Positions 9,065 to 18,450 of a DNA stretch of 64,000 nucleotides are shown here, piece by piece (the stretch's first letter is position 1; each line of letters starts with the position of its first letter). The stretch is taken from the NCBI RefSeq assembly GCF_040218065.1, contig NZ_JAVJQE010000015.1:186001-250000 (forward strand), read 5' to 3'. The notes beneath the pieces are model-generated. The model worked only from the letters and a program-made list of their open reading frames with translations, made no database searches and was not told the DNA's origin. The stretch is from Marivibrio sp040218065. GTDB lineage: Bacteria > Pseudomonadota > Alphaproteobacteria > UBA8366 > Aestuariispiraceae. Made by a program: the position numbers and the translations under genes.

Positions 9065-9941
9065 CGCCGCCCCGCCGCCGTCCCCGCCCTGGGGTAAGCG
9101 GCTGCGCCGGATGGCGTTCGCGGCGGCGACGCTGGGGGGGCTGCGCCCGCGCGGCTGGTTCATCCCCTATCGCTACGCCGGCGAAACGACCCCGCTCGGC
9201 TATCCGGCCCTGATCCCGCACTTCGAGGCGGCCGAGCCCGCGATGCGCGCGCTGTTGGCTGAGGCCGCGCAGAACCGTGCGGCGTTCGCGCGGTTTTGCG
9301 GCGCCTCGCCGCCCGCTCCACGCTGGGAGCAGGGATGGCGACCGCGGCTCGACGGCGTCGCCGACTATCTGACGGCGAAGGCGCGCGCGCCCGCGCGCAT
9401 CGTCGAGGTGGGCTCCGGCCATTCCACCCGCTTTCTCGCCGCCGGCGCGCGCGCGTCCGGCGCGGCCGTCTCAATCGACGCGATTGATCCCGCGCCGCGC
9501 GCCGATCTGGCCGCGCTCGACGGCGTCCGGCTGCATCGCACCGTGGCGCAGCGTGCCGATCCCGCCTTGTTCGCCCGGATCGGTCCCGGCGATCTGCTGG
9601 CGATTGATTCCAGCCATATCCTGATGCCGGGCTCCGACGTCGACTTCCTGGTCGGCGCGGTGCTGCCTGCCCTGCCCGCAGGGGCGTTGGTCGCGATCCA
9701 CGACGTCTTTCTGCCCGACCCCTATCCGTCCGCCTGGACGTGGCGGGGGTATAACGAACAGGCGGTCGTCGCAGCGCTGCTTGCCGGCGGCGGCTGGCGG
9801 ATCCTGTGGAGCTCGCACTGGGCGGCGACGCGCCTGTCGGCCGAGGTCGAGCGCGCCGTCGGCGATCTGCCGCTCCGTCCCGACGCCCCGGAAAGCGCGT
9901 TGTGGTTGGAGCGCGTCGCCCCGCCGCTCGCAAAAGCGTGA
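9054..9941 (+). CDS. Class I SAM-dependent methyltransferase (TylF/MT24-like)
   Basis: 295-residue predicted methyltransferase. The SAM-binding glycine-rich loop is IVEVGSGHSTRFL, followed by the acidic strand ending in SIDAIDP and the metal/substrate-side strand LLAIDSSHI and VAIHDVFLPDPYP, as in the class that includes methyltransferase_24 proteins. TTG at 9054 is the only upstream start, overlapping the MBL gene by 11 bp. Substrate unknown. Confidence 0.8.
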   Translation: MKSDAAPPPSPPWGKRLRRMAFAAATLGGLRPRGWFIPYRYAGETTPLGYPALIPHFEAAEPAMRALLAEAAQNRAAFARFCGASPPAPRWEQGWRPRLDGVADYLTAKARAPARIVEVGSGHSTRFLAAGARASGAAVSIDAIDPAPRADLAALDGVRLHRTVAQRADPALFARIGPGDLLAIDSSHILMPGSDVDFLVGAVLPALPAGALVAIHDVFLPDPYPSAWTWRGYNEQAVVAALLAGGGWRILWSSHWAATRLSAEVERAVGDLPLRPDAPESALWLERVAPPLAKA

Positions 9942-10000
9942 TGGCCGGGCCTCCGGATGTGACGCGACAAGACCGGCCGCCGCGGTCATATCACGGGGCG

Positions 10001-11344
10001 ATGGCGAAACTGACCCGCGTCCTGATGCTGACCCCCGCCCGCGACGAGCGCCTGCCGGCCCGCGCGCGGGCCGCCGTGCGCCGGCAGGAGGACGCCAGCG
10101 AGCGGCTGATCGGCTGGATCCAGCTTTGCGTCGTCGTCACTTTCGGGACGCTTTATCTGATCGCGCCGACCACCGACATCATGAGCGACTTCGCCTCGCT
10201 CGTGCCCGTCGCGCTCGCGCTCTACCTGCTGTTCACGCTGGTGCGCCTCGTCCTCAGCTATCGGATCTCCCTGCCGGACTGGTATCTCGGGCTGTCGGGT
10301 CTCGTCGATCTGGGGTTGCTGCTGACCCTGATCTGGTCGTTTCACCTGCAATACGACCAGCCGCCGCCCTTCTATCTGAAGGCCCCGACGATGCTCTACC
10401 TGTTCATCTTCATCGCGCTGCGCGCCTTGCGCTTCGAGCCGCGCTACGTGCTGCACACGGGCCTGGCGGCGGCGGTCGGCTGGGCCGCGCTTCTGGTCTA
10501 CGCGCTGACGGCCGACCAGGAGGGCGTGCCGATCACGCGCGATTACGTCGAGTATCTGACCTCCAACACGGTCTTGTTGGGCGGCGAGTTCGACAAGATC
10601 ATCACCATCCTCGTGGTCACCCTGATCCTGACGATCGCGCTCGCCCGCGGGCGCCGGCTCCTGTTTCGCGCGATGGAGGAGGAGAGCGCCCGCTACGAGC
10701 TTTCGCGCTATTTCCCCGCTGAGGTCGCCGCCCGAATCACCGCCGCCGACGGAGAGATCGCGGCCGGCGCGGCCGATCAGGTTCGGTGCACCGTCCTCAA
10801 TCTCGACATCCGCGGCTTCACGCCGCTTTCCGAAAGCCTCTCGGCGCGCGAGCTGATCGGCCTCTTGAACGATTATCAGGACCGCATGGCGAGCGTGATC
10901 GAGGCGCACGGCGGCACCGTCGACCGCGTCTTCGGGGACGGAATCCTGGCGACCTTCGGCGCCTCCAAGGCGTTGGAGAATTACGCCGCGCGCGCGCTCG
11001 ACTGCGCGCCGGCGATCTTGGCCGCGATCGACGCCTGGAACGAAGACCGCGCCGCGTTGGGCGATCCGCCGGTACGGATCGGCGTGGCGCTGGCCACCGG
11101 ACCGCTCACCGTCGGCGCCATCGGTCGGGGGGAGCGGCTCGACTACACGCTGGTGGGCGAGGCGGTCAATCTATCGGCCAAGCTGGAGAAACACACGAAA
11201 TCCGAGGCCTGCCGCGCGCTCGCCGACGCGGCGACGGTCGAGACGGCGCGCGCCCAGGGCTGGACGGGCGAGCCGGCGCGCTGGCGCGAGGGCGTGCAGG
11301 TCGACGGCGTCGACCGCCGGCTCGATCTGGCGGTGTTGGCGTGA
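10001..11344 (+). CDS. Membrane-bound class III adenylate/guanylate cyclase
   Basis: About 447 residues. Five to six hydrophobic segments between residues 35 and 215 form a membrane anchor; a short linker leads to a class III cyclase catalytic domain (about 255-430). The two metal-binding aspartates are D269 (NLDIRGFT) and D313 (VFGDGILATFG); the substrate region is LDYTLVGEAVN. In the usual NxxxR transition-state motif the Arg is Lys (NLSAKLEKH), a variant seen in a recognised alphaproteobacterial subgroup. An alternative start at ATG 9941 overlaps the methyltransferase stop (TGATG) and would add 20 residues; neither has a strong Shine-Dalgarno. Predicted product is cAMP. Confidence 0.88.
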   Translation: MAKLTRVLMLTPARDERLPARARAAVRRQEDASERLIGWIQLCVVVTFGTLYLIAPTTDIMSDFASLVPVALALYLLFTLVRLVLSYRISLPDWYLGLSGLVDLGLLLTLIWSFHLQYDQPPPFYLKAPTMLYLFIFIALRALRFEPRYVLHTGLAAAVGWAALLVYALTADQEGVPITRDYVEYLTSNTVLLGGEFDKIITILVVTLILTIALARGRRLLFRAMEEESARYELSRYFPAEVAARITAADGEIAAGAADQVRCTVLNLDIRGFTPLSESLSARELIGLLNDYQDRMASVIEAHGGTVDRVFGDGILATFGASKALENYAARALDCAPAILAAIDAWNEDRAALGDPPVRIGVALATGPLTVGAIGRGERLDYTLVGEAVNLSAKLEKHTKSEACRALADAATVETARAQGWTGEPARWREGVQVDGVDRRLDLAVLA

Positions 11345-11382
11345 GCAGGGGCGGCCCCTTCGCCGAGGCCCCCGCGGCCTCC

Positions 11383-11410
11383 GCGATCGCGCGGGCTGAC
11401 GCGCGATCGC
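11383..11410. terminator. 11-bp inverted repeat between convergent genes
   Basis: Perfect 11-bp arms (GCGATCGCGCG / CGCGCGATCGC) around a 6-nt loop, placed exactly between the cyclase stop and the polA stop. There is no T-run, so it would be a structural barrier rather than a canonical intrinsic terminator. Confidence 0.5.
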
Positions 11411-14185
11411 CTAATGCGCCTCCGCCCAGCTGGCGCCGGCGCCGCCGTCGACGGTGAGCGGGACGGAGAGTTCGACGACCGGCGCGGGCGCGCCTTCCAT
11501 CACCGCGCGCACCGCGTCGATCACCGCGTCGGCCTCGTCCTCCGGCGCTTCGAAGATCAACTCGTCATGCACCTGGAGCAGCATCGTCACGCCCTCGAAC
11601 TCGGGCTTCTCGAGCACGGGCGGGATGCGGATCATCGCGCGCTTGATGATGTCGGCGGCCGAACCCTGGACCGGCGCGTTGATCGCCTGGCGTTCGGCGT
11701 AGCCGCGCTGCTGCGGGTTCTTGGCGTTGATCTCGGGCAGGTGGATGCGCCGGCCGAAGACGGTCTCGACATAGCCGTGCTTGCGGCAGAACTCGATCGT
11801 CTCGTCCATATAGGCGCGGATGCCGGGGAAGCGCTCGAAATAGGTGTCGATATAGGCCTTGGCGTCGGAGGTCGAGACGCCGATCTGCCGTCCGAGCCCG
11901 AAGGGCGAGATGCCGTAGACGATGCCGAAGTTGATCGCCTTGGCCTGACGGCGCACCTCCGGCGTCATCCGGTCGAGCGGCACGCCGAACACCTCGGACG
12001 CCGTCGCGGCGTGGATGTCCTGCCCGTCCTTGAAGGCCTGACGCAACGTTTCGATCCCGGCCATGTGCGCGACCAGGCGCAATTCGATCTGCGAATAATC
12101 CAGACTGACCAGCACCTTGCCCTTGGGCGCGACGAAGGCGGTGCGGATCTTGCGCCCCTCCTCGGTGCGGATCGGGATGTTCTGCAGGTTGGGGTCGGTG
12201 GAGGAGAGCCGCCCGGTCTGGGCGCCGGTCATCATGAAGCTCGTATGGACCCGTTGCGTCGTCGGATTGATGTCGCCGATCAGCGCGTCGGTGTAGGTGC
12301 TGCGCAGCTTCGAGAGCATCCGCCAGTCGAGCACTTTCTGGACGATCTCATGCTCGCCCGCCAGCGGCTCGAGGATGTCGGAGTTGGTGGAGTGCGCGCC
12401 GGTCTTGGTCTTCTTGCCGCCCTTGAGGCCCAGCTGGTCGAATAGAACCTCGCCCAACTGTTTGGGGCTGCCGACGTTGAAGGGCGCGCCGGCCAGCTTG
12501 TGGATCTCGGTCTCCAGATCGCCGATGCGTTTGCCGAAATCCTCCGACATCTCCGACAGGATCTTGGGATCGACCAGGATTCCCGCCCGCTCCATGGCGG
12601 CGAGGACGGGGACGAGCGGCCGCTCGATCGTCTCGTAGAGCGTCATCAAGCGCTTCTCGAGGACTTGCGGCTTCAGGATGCGCCACAGGCGCAGCGTGAC
12701 GTCCGCATCCTCGGCCGCGTAGTCGAGCGCCTTGTCGAGCGGGACCAGATCGAAGGCGATCTGACTTTTTCCTTTGCCGGCGACCTCGGCGTACTTGATC
12801 GGCGTGTGGCCCAGATGCAGCTCCGCCAGCGCGTCCATCCCGTGGCCGTGCAGGCCGCCTTCGGCGACGAAGGACAGCAGCATGGTGTCGTCGATCGGCG
12901 CGACGGCGACGCCGTGCTTGGCGAGGATCGAGAGGTCGTACTTGATGTTCTGCCCGACCTTCAGGACGCCCGGATCCTCCAGCAGCGGCTTGAGGCGGGC
13001 CAGCGCCTCGGCCATCGGCGCTTGGCTGGGCGGGTCGCCCCCGCCCTCGCCGAACAGATCGGTCTCGCTGGGGTCGCGATGGGCGAGCGGGATGTAGCAG
13101 GCCTCCCCCGGCGCGACGGCGAGGCTGACGCCGACCAGCTTCGCCCGCGCGGTGTTGAGGTCGGTCGTCTCGGTGTCGACGGCGACGACGCCCGCCTCGA
13201 AGGCGCGCGCGATCCAGGCGTCCAGCGCGTCGAGATCCTGGACCAGCGCGTATTGTGCGTCCTTGATCGCCGGCGCGTCGTCCTTGGGCGCCTCGCCGGC
13301 TTCGTCCGCTATTTCGCTTTCGAAACGGGCGATCAGCCGCTTGAACTCGTTCTCCTTCAGGAAGGCGAGCAGCCGCTCCTTGTCGATCTCGCGGCGCTTC
13401 AGCTGCGTCAGCGGGATGCTGAGATCGACGTCGTCCTTCAATAGGACGAGCTGGCGGCTGATGCGCGCCATCTCGGCGTTGTCGATCAGCGCCTGGCGGC
13501 GCTTCGGCTGCTTGATGCTTTCCGCATTGGCCAACAGGGTTTCCAGGTCGCCCCATTCCTCGATCAGCTGGGCCGCCGTCTTCACGCCGACGCCCGGCAC
13601 GCCGGGGACGTTGTCGGTGGAATCGCCGGCCAGCGCCTGGACGTCGACCACCTTGTCGGGGCCGACGCCGAACTTCTCCATCACCTCGGCCTCGCCAATG
13701 GTGCGGTTCTTCATCGGGTCCCACATGCTCACGCCCGGCTGAACCAGCTGCATCAGATCCTTGTCGGAGGAGACGATCGTCACCTCCGCGCCCTTGGCGC
13801 GCGCTTGTTTGGCGTAGGTCGCGATCAAATCGTCGGCCTCGTACCCCTCCATCTCGATCGAGGGGCAGTTGAAGGCCTCCGTCGCCTCGCGGATCAATGC
13901 GAATTGCGGGATCAGCTCTTCCGGCGCGTCGGGCCGATGGCCTTTGTAATCAGGATAGATCTCGTTGCGGAAATTCTCGCGCGCGGCGTCGAAGATGACG
14001 GCGACGTAGTCCGCGTCGGTCTCCTCGATCAGCTTCAAGACCATCTGCGCGAAGCCGAAGACCGCGTTGGTCGGCGTGCCGTCGGCGCGGTTCATCGGCG
14101 GCAACGCGAAGAAGGCCCGGAAGATGAAGCCGGAGCCGTCGATCAGATAGACGTGCTTGGGGACGTCGGACTCGGCGTCAGCCAT
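11411..14185 (-). CDS. polA: DNA polymerase I
   Basis: 924-residue three-domain polymerase I for Okazaki-fragment processing and repair. N-terminal 5'-3' nuclease (VYLIDGSGFIFRAFFALPP, YEADDLIAT, SSDKDLMQL), then a proofreading 3'-5' exonuclease with the DE pair in VAVDTETTDL, then the polymerase domain with VSLDYSQIELRL (motif A), RRQAKAINFGIVYG (motif B) and LLQVHDELIFE (motif C). All catalytic residues look intact. Start at ATG 14185, 11 nt after the stop of the zinc-finger gene, suggesting co-transcription. Confidence 0.97.
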   Translation of the reverse strand: MADAESDVPKHVYLIDGSGFIFRAFFALPPMNRADGTPTNAVFGFAQMVLKLIEETDADYVAVIFDAARENFRNEIYPDYKGHRPDAPEELIPQFALIREATEAFNCPSIEMEGYEADDLIATYAKQARAKGAEVTIVSSDKDLMQLVQPGVSMWDPMKNRTIGEAEVMEKFGVGPDKVVDVQALAGDSTDNVPGVPGVGVKTAAQLIEEWGDLETLLANAESIKQPKRRQALIDNAEMARISRQLVLLKDDVDLSIPLTQLKRREIDKERLLAFLKENEFKRLIARFESEIADEAGEAPKDDAPAIKDAQYALVQDLDALDAWIARAFEAGVVAVDTETTDLNTARAKLVGVSLAVAPGEACYIPLAHRDPSETDLFGEGGGDPPSQAPMAEALARLKPLLEDPGVLKVGQNIKYDLSILAKHGVAVAPIDDTMLLSFVAEGGLHGHGMDALAELHLGHTPIKYAEVAGKGKSQIAFDLVPLDKALDYAAEDADVTLRLWRILKPQVLEKRLMTLYETIERPLVPVLAAMERAGILVDPKILSEMSEDFGKRIGDLETEIHKLAGAPFNVGSPKQLGEVLFDQLGLKGGKKTKTGAHSTNSDILEPLAGEHEIVQKVLDWRMLSKLRSTYTDALIGDINPTTQRVHTSFMMTGAQTGRLSSTDPNLQNIPIRTEEGRKIRTAFVAPKGKVLVSLDYSQIELRLVAHMAGIETLRQAFKDGQDIHAATASEVFGVPLDRMTPEVRRQAKAINFGIVYGISPFGLGRQIGVSTSDAKAYIDTYFERFPGIRAYMDETIEFCRKHGYVETVFGRRIHLPEINAKNPQQRGYAERQAINAPVQGSAADIIKRAMIRIPPVLEKPEFEGVTMLLQVHDELIFEAPEDEADAVIDAVRAVMEGAPAPVVELSVPLTVDGGAGASWAEAH

Positions 14186-14196
14186 GGCCGCGTCGC

Positions 14197-14412
14197 TCAA
14201 TGATGATCCGAAGGCTGGGCGCCCTCTTTCAGCTGAAAGCGCCGGTCGCAATAGGGGCAGTCGACCCAGCCTTCCTTGCTGAGCGTGAGGAAGACCCGCG
14301 GGTGGCCGAGCGGACCGCCGCCCCCGTCGCAGGCGACCCGGGTCTCCTCGACCTCGATCACTTCCGGCGCATCGTGCGTCGGCGCGGGCTGGTTCGGGGC
14401 GGGTGTGCTCAT
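14197..14412 (-). CDS. Zinc-finger (CHCC) domain protein
   Basis: 71-residue zf-CHCC protein related to the C-terminal part of mitochondrial complex I subunit NDUFS6. Zn ligands visible as C (RVACDG), H (GHPRVFL) and the CPYC pair. The N-terminus is a flexible Pro/Ala stretch. AGGAGA lies about 8 nt before ATG 14412. Probable first gene of a two-gene unit with polA. Confidence 0.88.
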   Translation of the reverse strand: MSTPAPNQPAPTHDAPEVIEVEETRVACDGGGGPLGHPRVFLTLSKEGWVDCPYCDRRFQLKEGAQPSDHH

Positions 14413-14612
14413 ACCGATGTCTCCTGACCGCCAAGGCTGTTCCGGGGCGCGTGCGGGTCGTTTGCATCACGCGGAGCGCGCGGATCGCGCAGGTCTGCGC
14501 GACTTGCCCCGTCGCGCGCCGCCCTCTATGTAAACCACCGGGCCGGCTTTGGTAAGCCCCGCCGCCGGTCGAAAAAACGCCCCCATCTTCGTCGCAACCG
14601 ATCGGGATTTTC

Positions 14613-15624
<1,012 letters not shown>

Positions 15625-15641
<17 letters not shown>

Positions 15642-16626
15642 GGCCTTCTCCTCCCCCGCCTTCCTTCAGAAGGGAGAGGGTCGGGGCGAGCGGGTCTTTC
15701 GCGGCGTTCTTCTCGCCGCCTTCCTTCTTCTCGCCGCGTGCGCCCCGCGGGTGGAGGGCTTGGGTCCCGAGACGGGCGCGCCGAGGCTCGCCGACGGGGC
15801 GATCGTCGCGGCTGACGGCTATCGCCTGCCGCTGCGCCGATGGGGGCCGGAGGAGCGGCCGCGCGCGGTGATCCTGGGTCTACACGGCTTCAACGATTAT
15901 TCCGGGTTTCTAGAGAACGCCGCCGAGATCTGGGCCGAGCGCGGGATCCTAACCGTGGCTTACGATCAACGGGGCTTTGGCGAGACCGAGGGGCGCGGCC
16001 TGTGGCATGGCGCCGAGGCGTTGGTCTCCGATGCGCGGGCCGCCGTGCGGCTGGTGCGCGCGCGCTGGCCCGAGGCGCCGCTGACCCTGATGGGAGAGAG
16101 CATGGGCGGGGCGGTCGCGATCGCGGCGCTGTCCCCCGGCTATCCCGGCGGCGGCGCAGCGCCGTCGGTCGACGGCCTCGTCCTCAGCGCGCCGGCGGCC
16201 GCGGATTGGGAGCGGTTCTCCTGGTGGCGGCGCGCGCTGTTCTGGACGGCGGCCCACACCGTCCCCTGGATGGAGGCGACCGGCCGGGGGCTCAAGCTGA
16301 AGCCCAGCGACAACATCGAGATGTTGCGCGCGCTCGGTCGCGATCCGCTGGTGATCAAGCGCACCCGCCTCGACGCGGTCTGGGGCCTGATCCGGCTGGG
16401 CGACGCGGCCTATGACGCGGCCGACCGGCTGCCGGGTCCCGCGCTCGTGCTGTGGGGCGCGAAGGAGGCGCTGATCCCGCCCGAAAGCCGCGACGCCCTG
16501 AACGCCCGCCTGCCCGAGGCGGGGGTGGAGCGGCGGCTCTACCCGGCCGGCCACCACATGCTGACCCGCGATCTGGCCGGCGAGATCGTCGTCGGCGACA
16601 TCGCGGCCTGGGCGGCGGCGCGCTAG
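15625..16626 (+). CDS. Alpha/beta hydrolase lipoprotein (lysophospholipase-like)
   Basis: 333 residues. An unusually long N-region precedes a lipoprotein signal with the lipobox LLAAC near residue 39. The hydrolase domain has HGFNDYSG (oxyanion region), nucleophile elbow GESMGG and a terminal catalytic His in GHHMLTRD; family is the Hydrolase_4 / monoacylglycerol-lipase type. The only available start (ATG 15625) overlaps the ABC ATPase gene by 17 bp, and the first 20 codons run through a C-rich/G-rich inverted element (AAGGGAGAGGG), so the true N-terminus may be shorter or use a non-standard start. Confidence 0.82.
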
Positions 16627-16629
16627 GGC

Positions 16630-17391
16630 TCAGCGCGGCGCCATGCGCAGGGCCGAGTCGAGCCGCACCGTCTCGCCGTTCATGATCGGATTGTCGATCA
16701 TGTGCAGCACCAGCCGGGCGTATTCCGCCGGCGTCCCGAAGCGCGACGGGAAGGGCAGGGTCGCCGCCAGGCTGTCCTGCACATTCTGCGGCATGCCAAG
16801 CAGCATCGGCGTGCCGAACAAACCCGGCGCGATCGCGTTGACGCGGACGCCGGTCTTCGCGAACTCCCGCGCCGCCGGCAGGGTCAGTGAGACGACCCCG
16901 CCCTTCGAGGCGGCGTAGGCGGCCTGACCGATCTGGCCCTCATAGGCCGCGACGCTGGCGGTGTTGACGATCACGCCGCGCTCGCCGTCGGCGTTGGGCT
17001 CGCGGCCCGCCATGTCCGCGGCGGCCAGACGCATCAGGTTGAAGGTGCCGATCAGGTTGACTTGGATCACCTTGCTGAAGTCGGCGAGGTCCATCGGCCC
17101 GTCGCGGCCCACGATCTTCGCCGCCGGCGCGATCCCGGCGCAGCTGACGGCGATCGCGCAGGGTCCGTGCGCGTCGCGCGCCTGGGCGACGGCCGCCTCG
17201 AGGCTCGCCGCGTCGGTCACGTCGCAGGCGACCGCCAGGCCGTCGATCTCCTCGGCGACGGCCTTCAGCGCGTCCTCCTTCAGGTCGAGCAGCGTCACCT
17301 TGGCCCCGGCGGCGGCCAGCGCCCGCGCCGTCCCTTCGCCCAGACCCGAGGCCGCGCCGGTCACGATCGCCGGCAATCCGTTCACGTCCAT
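16630..17391 (-). CDS. SDR family 3-hydroxyacyl-CoA dehydrogenase-like oxidoreductase
   Basis: 253-residue short-chain dehydrogenase. Rossmann motif TGAASGLGEGTA, acidic NAD-selecting D in VTLLDLKED, NTASVA and the catalytic YAASKGG. The overall pattern (SCAGIAPAAKIVGRDGP, LPFPSRFGTPAEYARLV) matches the type II 3-hydroxyacyl-CoA / 2-methyl-3-hydroxybutyryl-CoA dehydrogenase (HSD17B10-like) group used in fatty-acid or branched-chain amino-acid degradation. Ends 3 bp from the convergent hydrolase gene. Confidence 0.88.
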   Translation of the reverse strand: MDVNGLPAIVTGAASGLGEGTARALAAAGAKVTLLDLKEDALKAVAEEIDGLAVACDVTDAASLEAAVAQARDAHGPCAIAVSCAGIAPAAKIVGRDGPMDLADFSKVIQVNLIGTFNLMRLAAADMAGREPNADGERGVIVNTASVAAYEGQIGQAAYAASKGGVVSLTLPAAREFAKTGVRVNAIAPGLFGTPMLLGMPQNVQDSLAATLPFPSRFGTPAEYARLVLHMIDNPIMNGETVRLDSALRMAPR

Positions 17392-17464
17392 CGCCCGTCT
17401 CTCCTCGTCGCAGGTCGAAAGCCGGGGTCAGCGATAACGGGGTCCGGCGCGTCGGGCAAGCGTC

Positions 17465-18073
17465 TCAGCCGCCGTCGGCCAACCGGTCTTCCAAGGCCTC
17501 GGGGCTCTCGGCTTCAATCACCGTACGACAGACGTCGTAGGAAAAGCCGCGGCGCGCGAGCGCCGCGAGGTCGCGATCGCGCCGTTCGGCCCGGGCCGCC
17601 TCATCCGGCGCGCCGCCGCGATAGGGGCCGAGGCGCCGGCGCCGCGCGTAGGCGAGGGCGGCGGCGAGGTCGGTCTCCTGCGTGCCCGCCTCCTCGACCA
17701 GCGCCTCCAGCGCGGCGGCCGCGTCGTCCTCGCCGATCCCCTTTTGCAGCAGCGCCATGCGAATCGCGCGCGCGCCTTTGCCCTGGCGATGCAGGCTCGC
17801 AGCCCGACCTCGCGCATAGGTGGCGTCATCCAGCAGGCCCAGGCGCAGGAACTTATCGACCAGCGCGTCGATCGCCGCGCGCCCCTCGGCGCGGTCGGTC
17901 CCGTGCAGCTGGGCCGAGCGATCGACCTTGCGCATCAGGACGCGGCGCAGGTTCTCCGCGCTGGTCGCGAATCGCTCGAGATAGTGATAGGCGGCCTTCT
18001 CCAGCCGTTCGGGCGTCGCGGGTCGCGGCGCGCGGCGGGTCTTCCGGGATTTTCCGTCTTCAGAATTTTCCAT
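17465..18073 (-). CDS. recX: RecX family regulatory protein
   Basis: 202 residues, all-helical three-repeat RecX fold that modulates RecA filaments. Family marks are YLERFATSAENLRRVLMRKV, DATYARGRAASLHRQGKGARAIRMALLQKGI and the C-terminal FSYDVCRTVIEA. It is not next to recA here. Start ATG 18073; a CRP-type palindrome lies 57 bp upstream. Confidence 0.88.
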   Translation of the reverse strand: MENSEDGKSRKTRRAPRPATPERLEKAAYHYLERFATSAENLRRVLMRKVDRSAQLHGTDRAEGRAAIDALVDKFLRLGLLDDATYARGRAASLHRQGKGARAIRMALLQKGIGEDDAAAALEALVEEAGTQETDLAAALAYARRRRLGPYRGGAPDEAARAERRDRDLAALARRGFSYDVCRTVIEAESPEALEDRLADGG

Positions 18074-18129
18074 GATCGATCAGCATCTTACGCCTGATTC
18101 GGCGGGCGACGTAAATTTTTTCGTCCGGG

Positions 18130-18145
18130 TGTGACCGCAATCACA
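18130..18145. promoter_or_regulatory. CRP/FNR-superfamily type palindrome
   Basis: Perfect TGTGA-N6-TCACA, identical to the core of the cAMP-CRP consensus. It sits between the divergent recX (start 57 bp away) and the EAL gene (start about 305 bp away). That it binds a CRP homologue is inference; the window also encodes an adenylate cyclase. Confidence 0.6.
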
Positions 18146-18294
18146 GAAATGCTGGACCGGCAGTCCTATTCTGGCTGCGGTTGGATCGAAGGCCGCCGGC
18201 GAGAATCGCAAGCGACCGACGATCCTGGGAAAACCGGAAGGTCGGCGACCAAAATCCTGCCCCTCCCATCCGGCGTCGGCCTAACGGTTCCAGG

Positions 18295-18334
18295 CGGCGG
18301 CGTCCCCGAAAGGGGGCGCCGCCGTCGACCTTTT
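18295..18334 (+). terminator. 13-bp GAAA-capped hairpin followed by T4
   Basis: Arms 18295-18307 and 18312-18324 pair over 13 bp (one G-T wobble) and close on a GAAA tetraloop; TTTT follows at 18331-18334. This reads as an intrinsic terminator or a stable RNA element on the plus strand. It lies in the leader of the EAL gene, about 150 bp after the CRP-type palindrome, so it could end a small RNA or attenuate the downstream gene. Confidence 0.6.
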
Positions 18335-18450
18335 CAGGCCCGTCTCTCCTTATGCGATAACCCGCCGTTAAGACTTTGGACGGTATACCCACGGCCGTGG
18401 TCCCGAGGCGCTGCGCGCTCGGGCGGGTGAGAAAAGGTCGCGTCGGCGTA

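Noticed and set aside
6812..9163. 783-residue minus-strand frame
   Set aside because: Covers the MBL gene antisense and the MFS gene out of frame; composition is that of a shadow.
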